From Sphingomonas spermidinifaciens (GTDB taxonomy: Bacteria; Pseudomonadota; Alphaproteobacteria; Sphingomonadales; Sphingomonadaceae), in contig NZ_NWMW01000001.1 in the NCBI RefSeq assembly GCF_002351485.1, positions 930,001 to 994,000 of the forward strand: a stretch of DNA of 64,000 nucleotides, written 5' to 3'. Positions 43,942-59,958 of the stretch are shown here, piece by piece. The notes beneath the pieces were generated by a model. That model was given only the letters and a program-made list of their open reading frames with translations. It did not search any database and had not been told where the DNA came from. The position numbers and the translations under genes were made by a program. Position 1 is the stretch's first letter, and each line of letters opens with the position of its first letter.

Positions 43942-44549
43942 GCCGCCTGCGCCCCCTCAAACAGCGGCACGGCCACCGGCCGCACCTCGGCCCGCGCAGC
44001 ACCGGCAGCGAGGCAGGCGCGCGCGAGCAGCGCGGCAACCGCCTGCGGGTCCTGAAGCGAGCGCAGCATCGGCTGCGGTCGTCCGAGCCGGAACGGCCGG
44101 GCATGCGGCCAGAGCGCGAGATAGCCAAGCCCGGCGCCGCTCGCGAGCGTCAGCGGCAGGTCGCCCGTGCCGTCGCGCCGCACCGCCATGTCGACGGCGC
44201 CGATCTGCGACAGCGGCAGGTTTACGCACTTCGGCACCGCCGTCCCGATCCGCAGTACCACGCGCCGATCGGTCAGCGTGTAGATCGTCGTCTTCGCCGC
44301 GCCCCAGGCGAACAGGTGGAGCAGGCCGACTGCCGCCACGCCGAGCCCGGCGGTGATCGTCGCCGCCGTCGGTCCGCCACTCGCCAGCGCAAGGGCGGTG
44401 AGAAGCGCGAAGTAGATCGCCACGCCGCGAGTGTGGAAAGCGTGGCGGGCGAGGCTCGCGCGGTCGGGCCGCCCCTGCCACAGCATCGTCTCGCCGGGGG
44501 GCAGATGGCCGGGCAGGCCCGGCACCGGCTCGACCTCATGCTCCATCAC
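43938..44549 (-). CDS. puhB: Photosynthetic complex assembly protein PuhB
   Basis: A 203-residue membrane protein. The N-terminal LPPGETMLWQGRPDRASLARHAFHTRGVAIYF, two membrane spans, and a PH-like domain (TIYTLTDRRVVLRIGTAVPKCVNLPLSQI) are the PuhB pattern. It assists reaction-centre assembly. ATG at 44549 (a second ATG is at 44546) overlaps puhA. Confidence 0.94.
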   Translation of the reverse strand: MMEHEVEPVPGLPGHLPPGETMLWQGRPDRASLARHAFHTRGVAIYFALLTALALASGGPTAATITAGLGVAAVGLLHLFAWGAAKTTIYTLTDRRVVLRIGTAVPKCVNLPLSQIGAVDMAVRRDGTGDLPLTLASGAGLGYLALWPHARPFRLGRPQPMLRSLQDPQAVAALLARACLAAGAARAEVRPVAVPLFEGAQAA

Positions 44550-45313
44550 AGGAACGGCTCCTGCCGGTTGCGGCTGGCATAGAGATAGCCGCCGCCGAAA
44601 TAGGCCTGGATGCGCTCCTCCTCATAGAGCGTAACCTGACCCGTCGCGGCGAGCCGCGGCACGCCGGCAAACTGCGCGCCGTTGAGCGCGTCCACCACGA
44701 TGCGGCGACGACCGCGGCTGACCGATGCCATCATCATCGGGACGAGCGCCGGCGCGCCCTCCGCATCGAACTGGATATAGCGGACCAGGCGATCGGCCTT
44801 GTCGATCCAGAGGTCGGTGACATGGCCCGCGAGCACCCCGTCGAGGCCATAGATGGGCCAGCCCTTCAGCCCCGGATCGGGATAGGCGATGCTGAACCCC
44901 GCCGCGCCGGTCAGCGGCACGAGCCGCGGATGCCCCTCCATGTCGAGGTCGGGGCGCTTCGCCCGCTCCGCCCACGCCGCCGGGCCGATGCCGTCGGCGA
45001 ACGGATCGCCGGTCGGCGCATAGGGCGCGCCGGGAAAGCGGTCGGTGCGCCGCGCGGCGATGTCCACCGGCTCGCGGCCTTTGGTGGGCGTGAAGACGAG
45101 GCCGTGGCCGAAGGGGAGTTTGAACGACTTGGGGGACGCGGTGCTGAGCGGCCCGCCGGGCGTGTCGACGCGGCCCGTGACCGTGTCCTCGAGCGGGTAG
45201 CCCTCGCGGCGGTCCTCGCGCCGCAGATAGAAGATCAGGCCGGTGAAGAACAACAGGAACGCCCAGAACACCAGCATGGCAACGTCGAGACCGGGGGTGA
45301 GATCGGGATGCAT
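44546..45313 (-). CDS. puhA: Photosynthetic reaction centre H subunit
   Basis: A 255-residue subunit with one membrane helix (VAMLVFWAFLLFFTGLIFYLRRED) and a cytoplasmic PRC-barrel domain that shields the quinone sites and guides proton delivery. Conserved segments are REGYPLEDT, KSFKLPFGHGLVFTP, GWPIYGLDGVLAGHVTDLWIDK and LNGAQFAGVPRL. It starts 11 bases after lhaA, one of only two non-overlapping junctions in the superoperon. Confidence 0.96.
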   Translation of the reverse strand: MHPDLTPGLDVAMLVFWAFLLFFTGLIFYLRREDRREGYPLEDTVTGRVDTPGGPLSTASPKSFKLPFGHGLVFTPTKGREPVDIAARRTDRFPGAPYAPTGDPFADGIGPAAWAERAKRPDLDMEGHPRLVPLTGAAGFSIAYPDPGLKGWPIYGLDGVLAGHVTDLWIDKADRLVRYIQFDAEGAPALVPMMMASVSRGRRRIVVDALNGAQFAGVPRLAATGQVTLYEEERIQAYFGGGYLYASRNRQEPFL

Positions 45314-45324
45314 GGCCGTTCCTT

Positions 45325-46742
45325 TCAGATCGGGAATTCGCTGAGGCCGAAGCGAGCGCGGGGCGCGCCGCCGTGGACCAGCGGCCCGAGCGCGACGAGG
45401 GTGGCGAGGAGAAGCAGGATCTCGGCGAGATAGACCGCGGCATAGCCGGTGCCCGGCCCGGCGAGCGTCGCGCCCAGCCGGTTGGCGACGGCGGCATCGG
45501 ACACCCAATCGCGCATCAGCGCGCCGATCGCGATCGCGCCGCCCGAAGCGCTCGCCTGCACCGCGCCCCACGCGCCGAGCGATAGGCCGCGATGGCCGCC
45601 ATCGTCGAGCGCCATCGCGGCGGTCAGCGTGCCGACCGAAAACAGCCCCGACCCCGCCCCGATGAACGCCGCCCCGATCGCAAGCAACACCGGCCTTTCG
45701 AGCGGTCCGGCAAAGAGGATGGCCAGGAACGCGCCGATCCCCGCCACCGCGCCGAACCCGGCGATGCGGTGCGGATCGGCCCCGCCCGCCAGCGCCCGAG
45801 CCGCATAGGCGAAGCCGGCGAGCATCCCCGCCGCCCACAACGCGGTCAACGAGGTCGTCGCGCCGACGGACAGGCGCAGTATCTGGCCGCCATAGGGCTC
45901 GAGCAGCACGTCCTGCATGCTGAACGCCGCCGCGCCGAGGCCGACCGCGACGAGCAGCCGGCGCGTGCGCGGCGCCGCGATGAAGCGATTCCAGGCGGGA
46001 CCGAAGGCCGGCTTTGCGTCGCCTGCCGAACGGCGGGTGCGGTTGCGCGTTTCCTGCTTCCACAGCGCGATGATGTTGAGGACCATCGTCAGTGCCGCCG
46101 CGCCCTGCACCACCTGCACCAGCCGCGTCGGGCTGAAATCGGCGAGCACGCGGCCGATGACGATCGCGCTGACAAGCATGCCGCCGAGCAGGCTCACATA
46201 GAGGAGCGCCACGACGCGCGGCCGCGAGGCTTCGTCGGCAAGGTCGGTGGCGAGCGCGAGGCCCGCGGTCTGCGTCGTGTGCATGCCCGCGCCGACCAGC
46301 AGGAACGCCGCGGCCGCGCCCAGATGCCCCACCGCCGCCGACCCCTGCCCCGTGCCCGTCATCACGAGGATCGCGAACGGGAGCAGCGCAAGGCCGCCGA
46401 ACTGGAGCAGCGTCCCGAACCAGATATAGGGCACCCGCCGCCAGCCCAGCACCGACCGATGCGTGTCCGACCGGAAACCGATCAGCGCGCGGAGCGGCGC
46501 GAACACGAGCGGCAGCGACACCATGATCGCAACGAAACTTGCCGACATGCCAAGCTCGACGATCATCACCCGGTTGAGCGTGCCCGTCAGCAGCACCGCC
46601 GCCATGCCGACCGAAATCTGGAACAGCGACAGGCGCAGCAGCCGCCCGAGCGGCAGCTCCGCCGTCGCCGCATCGGCAAAGGGTAGGAAGCGCGTGCCGA
46701 GCCGCGCCCAGAAGTAGCCGTCACGAAGGGTGGCGAGGCGGC

Positions 46743-46746
<4 letters not shown>
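45325..46746 (-). CDS. lhaA: LH1 assembly factor LhaA (PucC/BCD family transporter)
   Basis: A 473-residue major-facilitator-like protein with about 12 membrane spans. The N-terminus RLATLRDGYFWARLGTRFLPFADAATAELPLGRLLRLSLFQISVGM is diagnostic, with LLTGTLNRVMIVELGM and FSMQDVLLEPYGG following. It promotes insertion of LH1 or its pigment. It overlaps bchM (ATGA). A second family member lies at 58687-59958. Confidence 0.95.
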
Positions 46747-51858
<5,112 letters not shown>

Positions 51859-51869
<11 letters not shown>

Positions 51870-53390
51870 AATGCGCCTTCGCTTCATAAAGCGTGTCGAG
51901 GGTGATCGTGGCGACTCCCCGATCGGCGGCAAACGCCTCGGTATTCCGCCGCGCCTTGCCGCGGACGAAGAACGGGATCTTCATCAGCTCGCGCTCGGCT
52001 TCGGGCGTCCAGCCCTCGGCTTCGGACACCTCGGCCACTGCCGTCGTGGGGGCGGCGTGGCCGAGGTGAGCATGTCCAAGATGACTGGCGCCGTGGGCGT
52101 CCGAAAACTCGAAATCGTCGCGGAACATGGTGAGCAAATGCTCCTCCAGCCCCATGACGAGCGGGTGGACCCAGGTGTCGAAGAGCACGTTCGCTCCCTC
52201 GAACCCCATTTGCGGCGAGTATCGCGCGGGGAAGTCCTGGACATGGACGGGCGCGGAGATGACCGCGCAGGGGATGCGCAGCCGCTTGGCGATGTGCCGC
52301 TCCATCTGCGTGCCGAGCACCAGTTCGGGCTGTGCCGCCTGGATCGCCTGCTCGACCGCGAGATAGTCGTCGGTGACGAGCGGCTCGACGCCGTAGAGCT
52401 TCGCCGCGTCGCGCAGATCGCGAGCGAATTCGCGATTGTAGCAGCCGAGGCCGACGACCTCGAACCCCAGCTCGTCGCGCGCGACACGGGCGGCGGCGAT
52501 CGCGTGGGTGGCGTCGCCGAAGACGAACACGCGCTTGCCCGTGAGGTAGGTCGAGTCGACCGACCTGCTCCACCAGGGCAGGTTCGATTGCGGCAGCGCC
52601 GACACTTCGGCCAGCCCCGCGGCGGCGGCGACTTCGGCGACGAAGTCCAGCGTCGCGCCATGACCGATCGGCACGGTCCGCACCGTCTTCTGCTCGAAGG
52701 TCCGCTCCAGCCAGCGACACGTCGTGTCGGCGGTCTCGGGATAGAGGCAGATGTTGAAATCGGCCGTGCCAATCGCGGCGAGGTCGGCGGGACTCGCCCC
52801 CAGCGGCGCGACCAGCGCAACGTCGATGCCCATCGCATCGAGCAGCCGCGTCACCTCGATCACGTCGTCGCGGTGGCGAAAGCCGAGCGCCGTGGGGCCC
52901 AGCAGGTTGGCGCGCGGACGGCGGCCCTCGCGCGGGGCCGGTCGCGCCTCGCGGTCGGCGAGCGCGCGGACGAGCTGGTAGAAGGTCTCGCTCGCGCCCC
53001 AGCTCTCGCGCCGCTGGTAGCTCGGCAGTTCGAGCGCGATCACCGGGCACGGCAGCCGCATCGCCTCGGCCAGGCCAGCCGGGTCGTCCTGGATCAGCTC
53101 GGCAGTGCAGGACGCGCCGACCAGCATCGCTTGTGGCCAGAACCGCTCATACGCCTCACGCGCTGCGGTCTGGAACAGGTGCGCAGTGTCCTTGCCCAGG
53201 TCGCGCGCCTGGAAGGTCGTATAGGTGACGGGCGGACGCTTCGCCCGGCGTTCGATCATCGTGAACAGGAGGTCGGCATAGGTGTCGCCCTGCGGCGCAT
53301 GTAGGACGTAGTGGACGCCTTCCATCGCGGTGGCGACGCGCATTGCGCCGACATGGGGTGGCCCCTCATATGTCCAGACCGCCAGTTGCA

Positions 53391-53391
<1 letters not shown>
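51859..53391 (-). CDS. bchB: Light-independent protochlorophyllide reductase subunit BchB
   Basis: NifK-like catalytic subunit, 510 residues. The N-terminus [49 protein letters not shown] is diagnostic and carries the Asp that ligates the unusual cluster. [15 protein letters not shown] and [19 protein letters not shown] follow. The C-terminal domain ([24 protein letters not shown]) binds substrate. It begins within the bchN stop (TGATG) and extends 11 bases into bchH. Confidence 0.97.
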
Positions 53392-55189
<1,798 letters not shown>

Positions 55190-55222
55190 TTCGCCCGTTC
55201 CTTTATTCTGAGGCAGGCCCGA

Positions 55223-55251
55223 AGCTACGGCAGTGTAAGGGAGAGTGTCAA
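55223..55251 (-). promoter_or_regulatory. Sigma70-like promoter of the bchF-hemA superoperon
   Basis: On the minus strand TTGACA (55251-55246), 17 bases, GTAGCT (55228-55223). The -35 hexamer is one arm of the PpsR-like palindrome at 55246-55263. The leader to bchF is about 27 bases. Confidence 0.55.
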
Positions 55252-55263
55252 CCTTTCTTGACG
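55246..55263. promoter_or_regulatory. PpsR/CrtJ-like palindrome between bchF and aerR
   Basis: TGTCAACCTTTCTTGACG fits TGT-N12-ACA except for the last base. Its arms TGTCAA/TTGACG are near-perfect inverted copies. On the plus strand the right arm could also serve as a -35 (with weak TTCATT at 55281) toward aerR. Confidence 0.65.
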
Positions 55264-55414
55264 TAAAGCCAACAAGACACTTCATTGCGGCGCAGCAACG
55301 AGAGTCGATTGCCAGTCCCCCGAATCAGGCATAGGTTAAGTGTCGCGGGGCACTCCAAACATGGCGATCCTGCCAGTCGTTCCACGGCGAAAACGGCCAG
55401 GCGGAGAACTGGTA

Positions 55415-56281
55415 ATGGCGACACTCGCGCCGATGAAGGAGGAGGATGGACGACGGCCCCGGCCGCGTCCTGTTGGCTTTCGCTCCATTGCTGGCGAGCG
55501 GTCTCCGGTCGCGCTGTCCGCATTGATCGAGGGCGAGATCATCCCCCGCCTGATGGTCGCGCACCACGCCGCGACGCCCGCCGTCGCGCCCGGCACCGCT
55601 CACGAGATCGACGCGCGCGACATCGCCGCGCTGGCGCCGATGACTCTGGAGGTCGAGGCCGACGTCCTGCTCGCGCACGTCCAGGGGCTGATGACGCGCG
55701 GCATCTCGATCGACAGCGTGCTCATCGACCTGCTCGCGCCCACCGCGCGGCTGCTCGGCGAATGGTGGGAGGCCGATCGCTGCGACTTCGTCGAGGTGAC
55801 GATGGGCCTTTGGCGGCTGCAGGAGGTTGTGCACGAGATCTGCGACGGCGCGCCGCCGACGCTTCGTGCGGCGCCGCGTCCCAAGGCGCTGTTCGCCGCG
55901 ATGCCCGGCGACCAGCACAGCTTCGGTGCGGTCATCGTTGACGAGTTGTTCCGGCGCAACGGTTGGTCAACCGACCGCTGGATCGGCGAAGCTGCGGCCG
56001 GGCTTCAGGAGCGTGTGCGGATGCACCGCTTCGATCTGATCGGATTGACGATCAGCTGCGACTGCCATATCGCCGCGCTTCCGCCGCTTATCGCCGACCT
56101 GAGGACCGTTTCGCGCAATCCGAAAGTCAGCGTGATGGTCGGCGGGCGGGTCTTTGTCGAGGATCCGTCGCTTGCCACGAGTGTCGGCGCCGACGGCACC
56201 GCGCGCGACGCCAGGCTCGCCCTTTCGGTGGCGACCCACCTGGTCCGCGCACGTGCCGGGGAGGTCGCCGACGCCGATTGA
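55415..56281 (+). CDS. aerR: Cobalamin-binding antirepressor AerR/PpaA
   Basis: B12-binding light- and redox-responsive partner of PpsR/CrtJ. From ATG 55415 (GGAG 9 bases upstream) it has 288 residues. The helical cap region contains LLGEWWEADRCDFVEVTMGLWRLQEVVHEI. The cobalamin motif is DQHSFG with His168 as probable Co ligand, followed by FRRNGWSTDRW, LIGLTISCDCHIAALPPLI and VMVGGRVF. Earlier in-frame starts (GTG 55340, ATG 55361) are possible, and long and short forms of AerR exist in Rhodobacter. It precedes ppsR by 30 bases. Confidence 0.93.
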   Translation: MATLAPMKEEDGRRPRPRPVGFRSIAGERSPVALSALIEGEIIPRLMVAHHAATPAVAPGTAHEIDARDIAALAPMTLEVEADVLLAHVQGLMTRGISIDSVLIDLLAPTARLLGEWWEADRCDFVEVTMGLWRLQEVVHEICDGAPPTLRAAPRPKALFAAMPGDQHSFGAVIVDELFRRNGWSTDRWIGEAAAGLQERVRMHRFDLIGLTISCDCHIAALPPLIADLRTVSRNPKVSVMVGGRVFVEDPSLATSVGADGTARDARLALSVATHLVRARAGEVADAD

Positions 56282-56311
56282 ACCTCGTTTCCCGGAGCCC
56301 GGTGCCCACCC

Positions 56312-57742
56312 GTGAACAAGCAGATCGCTCCCGCCCGGCACAGTGCGTTCACACGGACCGATGCCGTGCCCGCCGCGCTCGACGCGGGGGTTGCGGCCGG
56401 GCTGCTCGCCGCGGTCGGCGACGTCGCGCTGATCCTGTCGGGCGAGGGACGCATCCTCGATGTCGCAGTCTCCAACGGCGAGCTGTCGCATCACGGTCTC
56501 GACGCCTGGGTCGGTGAGGCCTGGGCCGAGACGGTCACACCAGAAAGCCGGACCAAGGTGGCCGAGATGATCGCCGACGCCGCCGTCCCCGGCAGCACTG
56601 CGCGCTGGCGACAGGTCAACCATCCGGCGGCGGGCGGCGACGTGCCGATCCGATACCTCGTCATGGCGCTCGGCAGTGACGGCCGACTCGTTGCGATCGG
56701 TCGTGACATGCGCGGCGCCGCACAGATGCAGCAGCGGCTGCTTCAGGCGCAACAGTCGCTCGAGCGTGACTATATCCGCTTGCGCCAGGCCGAGACGCGC
56801 TATCGCCTGTTGTTCGAGACCGCCTCGGAACCCGTGCTGATCGTCGATGCCGGCACGCGGCGCATCCGAGAGGCCAATCCCGCCGCGCATCGCCTGCTCG
56901 GCGTCGCCGAGGGCGCGCTGGTGGGCGAACCGATCCACATACTCGCGGCGCCCGTCGCGCGCGACTCACTGGTCGCGTATCTCGGCGCGGTCGAGGCCGC
57001 CGACGACGTGCCGGCGCTCTCGCTCGACCTCGCCGGTGACCGCGGCAACGCGACCGTGTCGGCCCGCCCCTTCCGTCAGGCGCGCGCGCCGCTGCTGCTC
57101 GTGCGCATCGCCGACGCCGCGCCCGCCGATCGCCACCGCCACGATGGCACGCTGAGCGACGTAGTCGAGCGGATGCCCGACGCCTTTGTGCTGATCGATC
57201 GCAATCTCGAAATTCTGACCGCCAATGCTGCGTTCGTCGATCTGGCCGAGGCGCCTTCAGCCGAGCGCGTCGTCGGCGCACGACTGGGCCACTGGCTGGG
57301 GCGGCCGGGGATCGACCTCGAGCTGATGGTCGCCCAGCTTCGCGAGCATGGCCAGGTGCGCAACGTCGCGACGATCCTGCGCGGGTCGGCGGGGGGCGAG
57401 GAAGCGATCGAGGTGTCGGCGGTGCTCGCGCCGGGGCCATCAGGCGAGTGTTTCGGCTTCACGCTGCGTTCGGTCGGGCGGCGACTGCGCGATGCGCCGG
57501 CGATCCCGCGCGACCTGCCGCGTTCGGTCGAGCAGCTCACGGGTCTCGTCGGGCGCATGTCGCTCAAGGACATTGTGCGCGAGTCGACCGACCTGATCGA
57601 GCGGCTGTGTATCGAGGCGGCGCTCGCCTACACCGCCGACAATCGCGCTTCCGCAGCTGAGATTCTTGGCGTCAGCCGCCAGAGCCTTTACTCGAAGCTC
57701 CACCGCCACGGCCTTGGCAACCTCGTCTCGAGTGACGATTAA
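56312..57742 (+). CDS. ppsR: Transcriptional repressor PpsR/CrtJ
   Basis: Aerobic repressor of photosynthesis genes, 476 residues from GTG 56312. PAS-type regions lie at about residues 35-135, 160-270 and 285-390, linked by a Gln-rich helix (MQQRLLQAQQSLERDYIRLRQAE, 139-161). The C-terminal FIS-type helix-turn-helix (about 430-470) is IEAALAYTADNRASAAEILGVSRQSLYSKLHRHGLG. Only two cysteines exist, Cys380 (ECFGF) and Cys433 (RLCIEAA); the second matches the DNA-binding-domain cysteine of CrtJ. Five candidate target sites lie in this window, one just after its stop. Confidence 0.95.
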   Translation: MNKQIAPARHSAFTRTDAVPAALDAGVAAGLLAAVGDVALILSGEGRILDVAVSNGELSHHGLDAWVGEAWAETVTPESRTKVAEMIADAAVPGSTARWRQVNHPAAGGDVPIRYLVMALGSDGRLVAIGRDMRGAAQMQQRLLQAQQSLERDYIRLRQAETRYRLLFETASEPVLIVDAGTRRIREANPAAHRLLGVAEGALVGEPIHILAAPVARDSLVAYLGAVEAADDVPALSLDLAGDRGNATVSARPFRQARAPLLLVRIADAAPADRHRHDGTLSDVVERMPDAFVLIDRNLEILTANAAFVDLAEAPSAERVVGARLGHWLGRPGIDLELMVAQLREHGQVRNVATILRGSAGGEEAIEVSAVLAPGPSGECFGFTLRSVGRRLRDAPAIPRDLPRSVEQLTGLVGRMSLKDIVRESTDLIERLCIEAALAYTADNRASAAEILGVSRQSLYSKLHRHGLGNLVSSDD

Positions 57743-57743
57743 C

Positions 57744-57761
57744 TGTCAATTCGATTTGACG
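57744..57761. promoter_or_regulatory. PpsR/CrtJ-like palindrome between ppsR and bchG
   Basis: TGTCAATTCGATTTGACG: TGT-N12-AC plus G in place of A, with arms TGTCAA/TTGACG. It starts two bases after the ppsR stop codon and overlaps the bchG -35. Confidence 0.7.
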
Positions 57762-57784
57762 CCGCCTCGCGTCAGGCATAGCCT
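57756..57784 (+). promoter_or_regulatory. Candidate sigma70 promoter of bchG
   Basis: TTGACG (57756-57761), 17 bases, TAGCCT (57779-57784). The expected start is about 57790-57791, that is on the bchG ATG. Confidence 0.5.
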
Positions 57785-57790
57785 CGATGC

Positions 57791-58687
57791 ATGGCACGAT
57801 CGACGACCACGACCGTCCCCGTCCCCTTTCCCGCGCCGCGCGACGTGGTCGAGTTGCTCAAGCCAATCACCTGGTTCCCGCCGATCTGGGCGTTCATGTG
57901 CGGTGTCGTCTCCTCGGGCGTGCCGATCGCCGATCGCTGGGGCTTCCTGATCGCGGGCGTGCTGCTGACCGGTCCGCTGGTCTGCGGCACGAGCCAGGCG
58001 GTCAATGACTGGTTCGACCGCCGTGTCGATGCCATCAACCAGCCCGAGCGACCGATCCCCTCAGGCCGGATCGCCGGGCGGTGGGGGCTCTTCATCGCGA
58101 TCATCGGCACCGCGCTGTCGGCGGTCGTCGCGGCGGCGACCGAGCCGTGGGTGTTCGTCGCGACGCTGCTCGGCCTCGCCTGTGCCTGGGCCTATAGCGC
58201 GCCGCCCTTTCGCCTGAAGGCGAGCGGCCTGTGGGGACCTGCCGTCGTCGCGCTCACCTATGAGGGGCTGACCTGGTTCACCGGCGCCGCGGTGATGCTC
58301 GGCACGCTGCCGCCGGCGCCGGTGCTCATGGTACTAATCCTCTACAGCGTCGGCGCGCACGGCATCATGACGCTCAACGATTTCAAGGCCGTGGAGGGCG
58401 ACCGGCTGACCGGCCTGCGCTCGCTGCCGGTCGTGCTCGGGCTGGACCGGGCGGCGCGAATCGCATGTGCGGTGATGGCGCTGCCGCAGCTGGTCGTCGT
58501 CTCGCTGCTCCTCCGCTGGGAGCATCCGGTCGCCGCCGCGGCGGTGGCTTTGGTGCTGGCTGGGCAGCTCGTGCTGATGCGCCGGCTGCTCGCCGATCCA
58601 CGTCGCCATGCGCCGTGGTACAATGCGACGGGCACGACGCTCTACGTCCTCGGCATGCTTGCCGCCGCGTTCGGGCTCGGCGCGTGA
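57791..58687 (+). CDS. bchG: Bacteriochlorophyll synthase BchG
   Basis: UbiA-family prenyltransferase that esterifies bacteriochlorophyllide a with geranylgeranyl diphosphate in the membrane. It has 298 residues with eight to nine spans. The conserved motifs are LLKPITWFPPIWAFMCG, GTSQAVNDWFDRRVDAINQPERPIPSGRI (Asp-rich diphosphate site) and HGIMTLNDFKAVEGDR. ATG 57791 lacks a ribosome binding site. The stop overlaps the next start by one base. Confidence 0.96.
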   Translation: MARSTTTTVPVPFPAPRDVVELLKPITWFPPIWAFMCGVVSSGVPIADRWGFLIAGVLLTGPLVCGTSQAVNDWFDRRVDAINQPERPIPSGRIAGRWGLFIAIIGTALSAVVAAATEPWVFVATLLGLACAWAYSAPPFRLKASGLWGPAVVALTYEGLTWFTGAAVMLGTLPPAPVLMVLILYSVGAHGIMTLNDFKAVEGDRLTGLRSLPVVLGLDRAARIACAVMALPQLVVVSLLLRWEHPVAAAAVALVLAGQLVLMRRLLADPRRHAPWYNATGTTLYVLGMLAAAFGLGA

Positions 58688-59958
58688 TGCCGCTCGGCTG
58701 GCCCGGCCTCTTGCGCCTCGGCCTGGTCCAGAGCGCGATCGGCGCGCTCGCGGTGCTCGCGACGTCGCTCCTCAACCGCGTCATGATCGTCGAATATGCG
58801 CTGCCCGCGGCGCTCCCCGCCGGGCTCGTCGCCTGGCATTATTCGGTGCAGCTGTCGCGTCCCGCCTGGGGGCATGGGTCGGACCGGGCGAGAAGGCGCG
58901 CGCCGTGGATCGTCGGCGGCATGGCGGTGCTCGCCGCGGGCACGCTGACGGCGGTCGCGGCACTGCCGCTGATCGCAGCCGGGGGCTGGACCGGCCTTTG
59001 CATCGCGTTGCTCGCCTTCACGCTGATCGGCACCGGCGTGGGGGCGGCGGGCACGACGACGCTGGCGCTGCTCGCGGCGGGCGCGACGCCGGCGCAGCGT
59101 CCCGCCGCTGCGGCGATCGCGTGGATCATGATGATCCTCGGCATCGCCGTCACCGCGGGCGTGGTCGGCGCCCTCATCGATCCATTCAGCCCCGCCCGGC
59201 TGCTGCGCATCGCTGCCTGGGTCGCGATGGGCGCGGTGGCGCTCAGCATCATCGCGACCTGGCGGATCGAGGGCGCGGCGGTGCCACCCGAAACCGCCCC
59301 CCCGCCCCTCGCCGCCGCACTGCGCGCGATCGGCGACGATCCGGCCGCGCGGCGCTTCACCGCCTTCGTCTTCGTGTCGATGCTCGCCTATTCGATGCAG
59401 GACCTGATCCTCGAACCCTTTGCCGGCCTCCGCTTCGGCATGAGCGCGGGGCAGTCGACCTCGCTGACGGGGGTGCAGCATGGCGGCGTTCTGATCGGCA
59501 TGATCGGTGCCGGGATCGGCGGCAGCCTTCAGGGCGGGGCGGGTCTCCGCCGCTGGATCACCGGGGGCTGCGCTGCTTCCACGCTGGCAATGGTGGCGCT
59601 CGCCCTGGGGGCACAGGCCGGGCCCGGTTGGCCGCTCGTCGCCAACGTCGCACTGCTGGGTATCGCCAACGGCATCTTCGCCGTAGCCGCGATCGGGGCG
59701 ATGATGTCCCTGGCGAGCGCCGGCGGCGCGGGGAGCGAGGGGGTGCGGATGGGCGTCTGGGGCGCGGCACAGGCGATCGCCTTTGCGCTCGGCGGCCTGC
59801 TGGGCGCGGGCGGTGTCGACCTGCTGCGCGCCGCGACCGGATCGAGCGCCGATGCTTTTGCCGCGGTCTTTGCCGTCGAGGCAGCGCTGTTCGCGGCGGC
59901 CGCACTGCTCGCCTGGCACCCCGTCTCAGCCCCCATGCACAAGGCAGCGCCGGCATGA
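58687..59958 (+). CDS. PucC/LhaA-family membrane protein between bchG and bchP
   Basis: A 423-residue MFS-like protein with about 12 spans, the family member usually found between bchG and bchP (ORF428 or bch2 in Rhodobacter). It has LRLGLVQSAIGALAVLATSLLNRVMIVEYALPAALPAGLVAWHYSVQLSRPAWGHGSD and AYSMQDLILEPFAGLRFGMS, parallel to LhaA. It may deliver pigment to antenna proteins; its precise role is unknown. GTG 58684 is an alternative start one codon earlier. It overlaps bchP (ATGA). Confidence 0.92.
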   Translation: MPLGWPGLLRLGLVQSAIGALAVLATSLLNRVMIVEYALPAALPAGLVAWHYSVQLSRPAWGHGSDRARRRAPWIVGGMAVLAAGTLTAVAALPLIAAGGWTGLCIALLAFTLIGTGVGAAGTTTLALLAAGATPAQRPAAAAIAWIMMILGIAVTAGVVGALIDPFSPARLLRIAAWVAMGAVALSIIATWRIEGAAVPPETAPPPLAAALRAIGDDPAARRFTAFVFVSMLAYSMQDLILEPFAGLRFGMSAGQSTSLTGVQHGGVLIGMIGAGIGGSLQGGAGLRRWITGGCAASTLAMVALALGAQAGPGWPLVANVALLGIANGIFAVAAIGAMMSLASAGGAGSEGVRMGVWGAAQAIAFALGGLLGAGGVDLLRAATGSSADAFAAVFAVEAALFAAAALLAWHPVSAPMHKAAPA

